Source: Modicisalibacter radicis (GTDB taxonomy: Bacteria; Pseudomonadota; Gammaproteobacteria; Pseudomonadales; Halomonadaceae). Taken from it: 64,000 nucleotides of DNA. The notes beneath the pieces are model-generated. The model saw only the letters and a program-made list of their open reading frames with translations, was not told the origin of the DNA and made no database searches. A program made the translations under genes and the position numbers. Positions 57,688 to 64,000 of this stretch are shown in pieces; the first letter of the stretch is position 1, and every line of letters begins with the position of its first letter. The stretch covers positions 124,001-188,000 of the forward strand of contig NZ_CAAHFN010000098.1 of the NCBI RefSeq assembly GCF_900961225.1, given 5' to 3'.

Positions 57688-58554
57688 TCAGGGGGCGTTG
57701 GCGTCGCTGGCCGGCATCCCCAGCAGCAGCGGCTCGCCGGCAAGCGCCTGCCGCAGGCGAGTGGCGAGGATGTCCACGACGGCATCGTTCTCGCCGACCA
57801 GCCGCGTCGTGGTGACACGCGGGCCGGGGGAGCGCGCCATCGCCCGTTCGCAGATCTTCGCGATATCGCCGCCCTCACCGGCGTGCCGACCCGGGGAGAG
57901 AAACAGCATGGACAGGATCACGTCACTGCCGGCCAGCGCCGGCGAGGCCAGCAGATCTTCCAGAAGTGGCTCGTTGAACCGGTAGGCCTCGCCCTCGCGA
58001 CGCTCCATCGAGGCAAAGGTGACGCAGCTGGCCTCATCGGCCAGCAGCACGCTCAACTGACCGGCGAGGTAGTTGCGCACCGCCGTGACCTCGGGGATCG
58101 GAGTGCCGTGATCGACCAGCACGACCGCTGGCCGCGGCAACCCCGTCATGCGCTCGCGCACGTTGTCCGCCAGCAGTTGCGCCAGGCGCAAATCCGGGGT
58201 TGCCTGACTTTCCACCAACGGCAGGGCCACCTTGATGCCCAGTCGCGGGTAGCTGGACTGCACTTCGGCCAACCGCGCGGGCAGGTAATCGGTCAACGCC
58301 CGGCTGGGGCCGAAGAAGAACGGCACGATGACCAGCTCGGTCACGCCCTGCGCGGCGGCCCGTTCGGCCAGCGGGCCCAGCGTCACCGCCTTTTCCCCGC
58401 CGAGCTTCGTAGGGTCGATCTTGCAGGAGTGCAGCAGCGACGTGGCCTCGACCGCCTCGCCGGTGGCCTGGCCGAGCGCCAGGGCGAGCCGGCGCAGGTT
58501 GAGCGTGGCCTGGGGGCGCAGCGATCCGTTGTCGACGAGCAGAATCTTTCGCAT
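57688..58554 (-). CDS. CbiX/SirB-family protein with two chelatase-like domains
   Basis: A 288-residue protein with two tandem CbiX/sirohydrochlorin-chelatase-like domains: the first starts KILLVDNGSLRPQ (with Asn where the chelatase His usually is), the second PAVVLVDHGTPIPEV near residue 142-156. Phe/Gly-rich VIVPFFFGPSRALTDYLPA and MLFLSPGRHAGEGGDI are typical metal-porphyrin-site segments. Long CbiX-type proteins insert Co2+ or Fe2+ into sirohydrochlorin, but no tetrapyrrole genes are nearby. Function is therefore only a family prediction. Confidence 0.83.
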   Translation of the reverse strand: MRKILLVDNGSLRPQATLNLRRLALALGQATGEAVEATSLLHSCKIDPTKLGGEKAVTLGPLAERAAAQGVTELVIVPFFFGPSRALTDYLPARLAEVQSSYPRLGIKVALPLVESQATPDLRLAQLLADNVRERMTGLPRPAVVLVDHGTPIPEVTAVRNYLAGQLSVLLADEASCVTFASMERREGEAYRFNEPLLEDLLASPALAGSDVILSMLFLSPGRHAGEGGDIAKICERAMARSPGPRVTTTRLVGENDAVVDILATRLRQALAGEPLLLGMPASDANAP

Positions 58555-58760
58555 TAAGGCCTCGGGGTGGATATGACGGAGGGCTTCATCACACTACCGG
58601 CCGGGGCGGTGGTCAAGTTACGAGCCCTGCGTGCAGTCTCGGTTCCAGGCGGTATTGAGCTTCCGAGCCTGCCGGCCGATGGGGCGGTTGAGTCGTGGCC
58701 TAGTCTGCCATCCGATGATCCTGTCACCCGGCCAGGGAAATGCCGGGCGCAGGTATGAGC

Positions 58761-60032
58761 TCACCGGAAAAACTCAGGGAGCCAAGTCGATAGTGCAGGG
58801 AAAAACACCAGCAGCAGTATTGCAAGGAGCTCGGCGATCAAGAACGGGAAAAGCTGTTTCAGCAGGGGCAACATCTTCATCTCCCCTATTCGCATCATGA
58901 TAAACAGAACCACACCTACCGGGGGCGTGATCAAACCGACTGCCAAGGTCAGAATAATGATGATGGATGTCTGTATGGGGTCTATGCCCAACGTGTCGCC
59001 AAGCGGCATCAATAAGGGGGCAAATATGACAATGGCCGCTCCTATGTCCAGGAACATGCCTAACACGAGCATGAGCAGCATGACGGACAACAGGAATAAC
59101 CAAGGCTGCGACTCAAACATCGGTGCCATCGACGACACGAGGTTCGAAATACCTAGTAGATTGAGTGCGTAGGAAAGGATTGCGGCACAGGCTACCAGAA
59201 GATAAATGCTTGCCGACATCCTTGCCGCCGAGCTGACTGCAGCCCAGAAGCCAGCAAGATTCAATTCCTTGAACACGAATACGCCAAGGATGGAGGCGAT
59301 AGCCACAGCGATGCCACCGCCTTCGGTTGCGGTGAAGGCGCCGACGATCATCCCTCCTACAATGACGATGGGAAGTAGTGCCACTAACAGAGCTTCAACC
59401 ACTAGCAAGGGTATCTCTTTCTTGGCTATTTCTACTTTAGGCTTGGGCAGCCCACCGTGTCGTCCATGTAAAAAAATAATGGCCAGACAGGCACCGCCGA
59501 TTAGCAGGCCGGGAACGACACCGGCAACAAAAAGATCAATGACCGAAATGCCTGTTACTGCAGCCATGATGATGGCTAGACCCGACGGCGGGATTATTGG
59601 GCCAATGATGGCGCTCGCCACGGTCACGGCTCCGGTGTATTCCTTGCTGTAGCCCTCGCGGGGCATTTCGTTGATAAAGAATTTGCCTAATGCGCTCGTG
59701 TCAGCCACTGCGGAGCCTGATATTCCGGCGAACAGTACCGAGGAACCCACGTTGGCGTAGGCGGTGCCGCCATGAAATCTACCAGTAAAAAACGAAGCGA
59801 GTCTGATGAGTCTTGTAGTGATGCCGCTACGGTTCATTATTTCAGCCGCCAGAATATAAAAGGGGACGGCTAGGAATACAAAGCTGTCGACTCCGGCAAA
59901 AAAACGCGTTATGGATACCTGCAGAGGCAGTCCTGTCAACCATATCCCTGCCATGCCGCCGACGCCAAGAGCGAATGCGATGGGCACGCCGATCAGGATC
60001 AACCCCAGCCCTAATATGGCTACTATTAGCAT
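58761..60032 (-). CDS. dctM: TRAP transporter large permease (DctM)
   Basis: A 423-residue, 12-helix DctM-type subunit: LAVPFYILAAEIMNRSGIT near residue 54-72, GSSVLFAGISGSAVADTSAL near 96-115, ASAIIGPIIPPSGLAIIMAA near 139-158, TATEGGGIAVAIASILGVFV and the late VGLITPPVGVVLFIMM. Third gene of a minus-strand TRAP operon (25 bases after dctQ). Codon use is less GC-rich than the main part of the window, like the rest of this cassette. Carries a sugar acid or similar in the dctPQM system. Confidence 0.93.
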   Translation of the reverse strand: MLIVAILGLGLILIGVPIAFALGVGGMAGIWLTGLPLQVSITRFFAGVDSFVFLAVPFYILAAEIMNRSGITTRLIRLASFFTGRFHGGTAYANVGSSVLFAGISGSAVADTSALGKFFINEMPREGYSKEYTGAVTVASAIIGPIIPPSGLAIIMAAVTGISVIDLFVAGVVPGLLIGGACLAIIFLHGRHGGLPKPKVEIAKKEIPLLVVEALLVALLPIVIVGGMIVGAFTATEGGGIAVAIASILGVFVFKELNLAGFWAAVSSAARMSASIYLLVACAAILSYALNLLGISNLVSSMAPMFESQPWLFLLSVMLLMLVLGMFLDIGAAIVIFAPLLMPLGDTLGIDPIQTSIIIILTLAVGLITPPVGVVLFIMMRIGEMKMLPLLKQLFPFLIAELLAILLLVFFPALSTWLPEFFR

Positions 60033-60057
60033 GACTTCACCTTTGGCCGTTTATCCG

Positions 60058-60540
60058 CTATGTCTGTGCTTCGGAGCTGTCAGAAAAACCAGCGAACCAA
60101 CTGAGAGCAATCTCTATGAAAACCAGTCCACCGCCAACCGGTATGGCCATGTAAGGAAAGACCATGGGGATGCCTGATGCGGCTGCCGTCTGTGCCCTGT
60201 TGCTCATTGCTGTATCCCATCCATAAAATACCAGGACAAGACAGAAACCGGCGCCCACGGAATAAAGCGCACTGCGCATGTGGCGTCGATATTTGACTTT
60301 TACGATATTTAGCAAACCATCGACCGCCATATGCTCTGCTCGGTAAACGCAAGCCACACTACCCAGCATCATGAGCCAGATCATGCAAAATCGCATGACT
60401 TCTTCGCCCCAGGGGAGAGAGTCGCCAAAAAAATATCTTCCCACGACTTGCGAAATGTTGACCAGGGATACGAAAATAAGCAGCAAAGTACAGATTACCT
60501 CGCAGCTCTTTGCCAGCCATTTGGCTATATTGCTGAGCAT
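60058..60540 (-). CDS. dctQ: TRAP transporter small permease (DctQ)
   Basis: A 160-residue, four-helix DctQ protein. Helices: VICTLLLIFVSLVNISQVVG, FCMIWLMMLGSVACVY, LYSVGAGFCLVLVFYG and MAIPVGGGLVFIEIALSWF. The signature V-G-R-Y-F-F-G-D-S-L-P-W-G-E-E is complete. It lies between the receptor gene (about 55 bases upstream) and dctM. Same lower-GC codon use as its neighbours. Confidence 0.91.
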   Translation of the reverse strand: MLSNIAKWLAKSCEVICTLLLIFVSLVNISQVVGRYFFGDSLPWGEEVMRFCMIWLMMLGSVACVYRAEHMAVDGLLNIVKVKYRRHMRSALYSVGAGFCLVLVFYGWDTAMSNRAQTAAASGIPMVFPYMAIPVGGGLVFIEIALSWFAGFSDSSEAQT

Positions 60541-60595
60541 CTTCCCTTTCCTTTGAGTGGCTGAATAAAGGAGGGCTCAAGGCCCTCCGCCAGGC

Positions 60596-61633
60596 TCAGT
60601 TGTACATGCTCTGTTCGGCTTCATCGACTGCCTTCATTATCTCGTTAACAAATTCTTCGCCGACCTGGCTGACGATGTATTTGCGTACAGGGTCTTGCGT
60701 CTTTTCCTTGAACAACTCCTTCTCCTCAGGTGTGGATACATGGACTTCGACACCTTTTTCTTCTTCTAAAAGTTTTGAATATTTCCAGTCGCCTTCCGTT
60801 TTTTGTACATTTTCCGTAGCGGCAAGCAGCTTGGAGCCGTCAGTAACAATCTGCTGCTGACTGGCCGACAGGGAATTGAACCAGTCTCCGTTGGCTATGA
60901 CTATATGCAGGCCTAGAACATGCTCGTTCAGAGTGAAGTAATCCACTACATCGCCAGCCCCTCCGGTATAATGGACTGCCGGTGGACTCTCCAGACCGTC
61001 GACCACGCCTTGCTTGAGCGCCATTACGGCCTCTGCGCCGGATATCGGAGTGGGTGATGCTCCCAGTGCCTTGACCATTTCCATGTAGACAGGGCTCTCC
61101 ATCGTTCTGATCTTCAGGCCTTCCATATCGGAAGGTTCGATGATTTGCTTGCCCGTAGTTGCGAATGAGCGAAAACCATTTTCCGAAAAGGCCAGGGCTT
61201 CCATGCCGGTCTTACGGGTGATGTCGTCAAGCATGCCGCGGCCGAAATCGCTTTGCATGACCTGCCAGGCAACGGGAGCCGATCTGAAGAGGTAGGGAAT
61301 CGACCATGCCTGGATCGGTTCATAGAATCCGGCAAAGGCGCCGTCGGAGGGCAGCGACATTTCCAGTGAACCCTGCTGAACCATTTCGGTCATCTCCCGA
61401 GCAGTGCCCAGCTGCCCTCCAGGGAACAGCCTGACGGAGATTTCACCATTGCTTTTGCTCTCGACGTACTCCTTGAAGCGGGAGACAGCGTTATATTCGG
61501 GGTTGTCACCCTTGAACATCTCGAATCCGAACTTGATTTGGGTCTCTGCCCAGCCTTGCAGGGGCATGATGCCGAAGCCTGCAACCATGCAGGCAGCGAG
61601 AAGCTTCTTCATTGGCGCGTTGGTACAGGGCAT
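60596..61633 (-). CDS. dctP: TRAP transporter solute-binding protein (DctP)
   Basis: A 345-residue periplasmic receptor. Signal peptide ~1-29 (KKLLAACMVAGFGIMPLQGWA). Mature start AETQIKFGFEMFKGDNPEYN, then VRLFPGGQLGTAREMTEMVQ and the ligand-Arg segment MEGLKIRTMESPVYMEMVKA with ALGASPTP, a sugar-acid-binding TRAP pattern (UxuT/DctP class). ATG 61633 is preceded by GAGGACCAGCAA; the internal ATG 61612 has no ribosome site. Divergent from a GntR gene across a region holding phased TATAC repeats. The nearby enolase-superfamily dehydratase suggests an aldonate or uronate ligand (inference). Confidence 0.92.
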   Translation of the reverse strand: MPCTNAPMKKLLAACMVAGFGIMPLQGWAETQIKFGFEMFKGDNPEYNAVSRFKEYVESKSNGEISVRLFPGGQLGTAREMTEMVQQGSLEMSLPSDGAFAGFYEPIQAWSIPYLFRSAPVAWQVMQSDFGRGMLDDITRKTGMEALAFSENGFRSFATTGKQIIEPSDMEGLKIRTMESPVYMEMVKALGASPTPISGAEAVMALKQGVVDGLESPPAVHYTGGAGDVVDYFTLNEHVLGLHIVIANGDWFNSLSASQQQIVTDGSKLLAATENVQKTEGDWKYSKLLEEEKGVEVHVSTPEEKELFKEKTQDPVRKYIVSQVGEEFVNEIMKAVDEAEQSMYN

Positions 61634-61696
61634 TTGCTGGTCCTCATTGCCGATTTGCCAGAATCGTACATTATCTGTATTATTTGGCACACTGTA

Positions 61697-61727
61697 TACC
61701 CATAAACTATACGCTAAAACTATACTT
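61697..61727. promoter_or_regulatory. Three TATAC repeats at exact 13-base spacing (GntR operator candidate)
   Basis: TATAC occurs at 61697-61701, 61710-61714 and 61723-61727, so the starts are exactly 13 bases apart; the spacers are alike (CCCATAAAC and GCTAAAAC type). The first lies within a GTATAC palindrome, as in FCD-GntR sites of the TGGTATACCA type. It sits between the divergent dctP (61633) and gntR (61796) genes. A cooperative repressor array is the likely reading (inference). Confidence 0.6.
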
Positions 61728-61795
61728 TGGTAGGATCTTATGCGATGGTCAATTCGTGTAGAAATGGGTAAAGACATTGAGATTGGGTACTGAAC

Positions 61796-62497
61796 ATGCA
61801 CGACCAACTGGACAAGGTAGCCAAGGGCGCCTCCCCGAGGGGAGGCAAGACGAGTCGTTCTCATCGGCTGCATGAGCTCATCCGCGAGGACATCATCGAT
61901 GGCCGGCTTGCGCCTGGCTCTCGCCTGAAGGTCAGCGAGCTGGCTGACTACTATGGAACGAGCACCAACCCTGTGCGTGAAGCGCTTAATCGCCTGGAAG
62001 GCGAGGGCGTCGTGGTCATTACACAGAACCGTGGTGCCCGCGTGCGGGCAATCGATGAGGATTTCATCAGGAATATATACGAGATAAGAATCCTGATTGA
62101 GCCCTATCTGGTACGCTGGTTCGTGGATTATGCGAAAGAATCAGAGATTAAAAAGCTACGTGAAATCCAGGAGGAGATAGACGAAATAATTGACACGGAT
62201 CTTGAGCGCTTTAATGAGCTCAATGAGCAGTTTCACAGTATTATTTATGCCAATCATTATAATTCGGAAGCCCGCAATATCATCAAGCGGCAAGAGGCCA
62301 TGTTGCATATCCTCAGCAGGCGATTCGGGCTTCCCAGGTCACGAAAACGGGCCATATGCCAGGAGCACAAACAGCTTATAGATGCAATCGAGAGCGGAAA
62401 TGAGCAATTGGCTGTCGAGGCTGAAGAGCGTCATGTCCGTGGCTCCGTTGAGTTGCTGCTGGAACAGATGCGAATTCATAGGGTGTCAGCTGGCTGA
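61796..62497 (+). CDS. GntR-family (FCD) transcriptional regulator
   Basis: A 233-residue FCD-type GntR regulator. HTH at residues 22-82: HRLHELIREDIIDGRLAPGS, LKVSELADYYGTSTNPVREA, LNRLEGEGVVVITQNRGARV. FCD domain with IYEIRILIEPYLVRWFVDYA, FNELNEQFHSIIYANHY and CQEHKQLIDAIESGNEQLAV (Asp/His metal-site candidates). It is divergent from the TRAP operon and 30 bases before the dehydratase gene. It probably represses both until a catabolic intermediate is bound. Confidence 0.91.
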   Translation: MHDQLDKVAKGASPRGGKTSRSHRLHELIREDIIDGRLAPGSRLKVSELADYYGTSTNPVREALNRLEGEGVVVITQNRGARVRAIDEDFIRNIYEIRILIEPYLVRWFVDYAKESEIKKLREIQEEIDEIIDTDLERFNELNEQFHSIIYANHYNSEARNIIKRQEAMLHILSRRFGLPRSRKRAICQEHKQLIDAIESGNEQLAVEAEERHVRGSVELLLEQMRIHRVSAG

Positions 62498-62527
62498 TGC
62501 CACGAGCAAGGATTGCCGGGTTAGCGT

Positions 62528-63682
62528 ATGAAAATCACTTCAATTACTTCCTACATTGTATGGGTTGGCGTCAGAAACCAGTTGCTCGTCAAGGTTGATA
62601 CTGACGAAGGTATTTACGGTTGGGGCGAATCAGGCCTGTCTGGAAGGGAGAGGGCCGTACAGGGGGCGATAGAGCATTATCGAGAGTTTCTGATAGGCCG
62701 GGATCCTCTTCAAGCCGGTGCCATATGGCAGGAGATGTACCGCAGTCAGTATTTTGAAGGCGGGCGTGTATTGACTGCGGCGATCAGCGCTATTGATATT
62801 GCGCTGTACGATATCAAGGGCAAGGCTTTTAACGTGCCCGTTTGCCAGCTTTTAGGTGGCAAGCAACGCGACAGGGTGCCGACCTTTGGCACAATAATCA
62901 GTGATAGTACGGCCGAGGTCGTCGAAAAGGCGAAATTGCTTCAAGAGAGAGGCTGGAAATGCATTCGCCTGGTGGCTGCCGGTCAGGAAAACCCGGCGAC
63001 CTATGAGCCGAGAGAATCCATCGCTGATACGGTACCGATGGTGATCGGTGCGAGAGAGGCTCTAGGCAGCGATATCACTCTCGGTCTGGAATACCATCAT
63101 CGACTGAGTGTTGCGGAGGCAGCATCCTTCTGCAATAAGTTGCCCAACGGTACACTGGATTTCATTGAAGAACCCATTCGTGACGAATCACCAAAGTCCT
63201 ACAAGTCGCTGCGGACCCTAACCAATATTCCCTTTGCCATTGGAGAGGAGTTCTCATCAAAATGGCAATTCCTGCCCTATATCGAAGACGATGTCATCCA
63301 GTTCTGTCGCATCGATATCTGTAATGTCGGTGGCTTTACCGAGGCGATGAAGGTCGCTGGATGGTGCGAGGCTCATTACATCGACTTAATGCCTCACAAC
63401 CCGCTTGGGCCTATCTGCACGGCGGCGAGTATTCATCTTGCGGCATCGGTAAGCAATTTTTCCTGGCTGGAATGCCGTAGCACGCCTGCAGAAACACATC
63501 TGAACTTCGATTCTCCTGAAGTCTTTCCCGTACAGCCGGAGTTGGAGGGTGCGGATTTTCCGGTTCTGGACAAGCCGGGCCTGGGAATTGAAGTCGATGA
63601 GGAGTATATCAAGCGTCAGGCTTTCAAGTTTTCAGAACCGCCGCATCTGCGTCGCAGGGATGGGTCTTTCACGAATTGGTGA
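62528..63682 (+). CDS. Enolase-superfamily sugar-acid dehydratase-like protein (galactonate dehydratase group)
   Basis: A 384-residue mandelate-racemase-type protein, closest in pattern to D-galactonate/D-mannonate dehydratases. It starts MKITSITSYIVWVGVRNQL, has YGWGESGLSGRERAV, AAISAIDIALYDIKGKAFNV and CQLLGGKQRDRVPTFG (capping/barrel entry). Likely metal and catalytic residues are E188 (GLEYHHRLS, usually Asp in this family), E214/E215 (IEEPI), E240/E241 (GEEFS) and H290 (LMPHNPLGPI). It follows gntR by 30 bases. Probable substrate is the acid imported by the divergent TRAP system. E188 in place of Asp is worth noting; activity is not proven. Confidence 0.85.
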   Translation: MKITSITSYIVWVGVRNQLLVKVDTDEGIYGWGESGLSGRERAVQGAIEHYREFLIGRDPLQAGAIWQEMYRSQYFEGGRVLTAAISAIDIALYDIKGKAFNVPVCQLLGGKQRDRVPTFGTIISDSTAEVVEKAKLLQERGWKCIRLVAAGQENPATYEPRESIADTVPMVIGAREALGSDITLGLEYHHRLSVAEAASFCNKLPNGTLDFIEEPIRDESPKSYKSLRTLTNIPFAIGEEFSSKWQFLPYIEDDVIQFCRIDICNVGGFTEAMKVAGWCEAHYIDLMPHNPLGPICTAASIHLAASVSNFSWLECRSTPAETHLNFDSPEVFPVQPELEGADFPVLDKPGLGIEVDEEYIKRQAFKFSEPPHLRRRDGSFTNW

Positions 63683-63784
63683 GATTGATGCCCTGGCCAA
63701 TATGATGGAGCCACTTGACCGTAAGGCGAGCATTGCCGTGCATCATGCCGGTTGAGTTCTGCTGCTTCGGCACCAGGGAGCGTG

Positions 63785-63814
63785 GCGCCCCCGAAACCTG
63801 CTGGCAGGGGGCGC
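63785..63814. terminator. Hairpin between convergent genes
   Basis: Arms GCGCCCCC (63785-63792) and GGGGGCGC (63807-63814) are perfectly complementary around a 14-base loop. It lies between the dehydratase gene and the convergent partial gene and could stop both transcripts; there is no T run, so the call is tentative. Confidence 0.5.
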
Positions 63815-63830
63815 TAACACCAAGGGCAAA

Positions 63831-64000
63831 TCAGTCTTCGTTGACGGCGATGACGCGTGTCTCGCCGGCGCGCACTTCGTCCCAGGCCTGGTCGAGGGTG
63901 TAATTCTGGTGGGCATTGATCGTATCGAGCACTTCTACGGCATCCTGCAGGGACTCGCCGCCGGCTTTCAGAGCGACCACCAGCTTGGCAAGGTCCTGCT
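63831..64000 (-). CDS. Unrecognised gene, C-terminal part (cut by window edge)
   Basis: An open frame enters from the right edge on the minus strand and ends at the stop 63831-63833. The visible ~55 residues include LAKLVVALKAGGESLQDAVE, VLDTINAHQNYTLDQAWDEV and RAGETRVIAVNED. It looks like a real C-terminus (helical, GC-rich codon use, followed by a hairpin), but I do not recognise the family. Codon use returns to the normal GC-rich type here, so the lower-GC cassette appears to end between 63682 and 63831. Confidence 0.6.
   Translation of the reverse strand, partial: QDLAKLVVALKAGGESLQDAVEVLDTINAHQNYTLDQAWDEVRAGETRVIAVNED

Noticed and set aside
1..64000. tRNA, rRNA, phage or transposase genes
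   Set aside because: I read both strands for these and saw no cloverleaf with CCA context, no rRNA-like stretch, no integrase or transposase motifs.

Overview
The window looks like chromosomal DNA of a high-GC gammaproteobacterium, most likely a halophilic Halomonadaceae (Halomonas/Chromohalobacter-like) strain. This rests on overall GC-rich codon use, the number of TRAP/TAXI/TCT solute-binding-protein-dependent carriers, and the general gene set. It is an inference; no rRNA or tRNA gene is present to settle it. I see no phage, plasmid, CRISPR array or insertion-sequence transposase.

Layout. 1-5579: housekeeping and mixed genes (start of a SulP permease, ribonuclease Z plus a cyclodeaminase-like gene, YbaK-type deacylase, a Stealth-family phosphotransferase, a quinone-reductase-like flavoprotein divergent from a LysR gene). 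5580-7820: an AT-richer acyltransferase gene. 8004-11375: M42-type peptidase, a marR-siderophore reductase operon with its promoter inside operator repeats, and a SleB-like cell-wall hydrolase. 11797-16467: tetR, a TAXI-TRAP carrier, a 39-codon ORF coupled at both ends, and a LigI-like lactonase. 16598-20305: YgjV, TauE/SafE, a frameshifted YCII gene, and a large RTX/beta-helix protein. 20752-26415: lacI divergent from an enolase-superfamily gene and tctCBA, then the intact YCII paralogue. 26519-35450: LysE exporter, SDR plus AGE-family epimerase, a DctPQM TRAP operon, an SSS symporter and an EamA exporter. 35450-35592: a 143-bp palindromic repeat element.

35602-46538: DUF3820, a LysR/aldo-keto reductase pair, a gntR gene facing a YfcC-DUF1028-M20 amidohydrolase operon with a 28-bp perfect palindrome upstream, DUF1127, a MocR-type regulator, DUF1499, AraC, LysE and an AraC remnant. 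46581-58554: LysR/SDR pair, DUF1835, DUF427, an RND efflux operon with divergent LysR, SDR plus monooxygenase, and a two-domain CbiX-like protein. 58761-63682: a somewhat AT-richer catabolic cassette (TRAP dctPQM divergent from gntR and an enolase-superfamily dehydratase). 63831-64000: the 3' end of an unrecognised gene.

Functional theme. Much of the window is a series of regulator-transporter-enzyme modules for scavenging organic acids, sugar acids and amino-acid derivatives: TetR/TAXI/LigI, LacI/enolase/TCT, SDR-AGE/TRAP/SSS, GntR/YfcC/amidohydrolase, and GntR/TRAP/dehydratase. Most have a recognisable palindromic or repeated operator candidate next to the regulator. The individual substrates cannot be read from the sequence.
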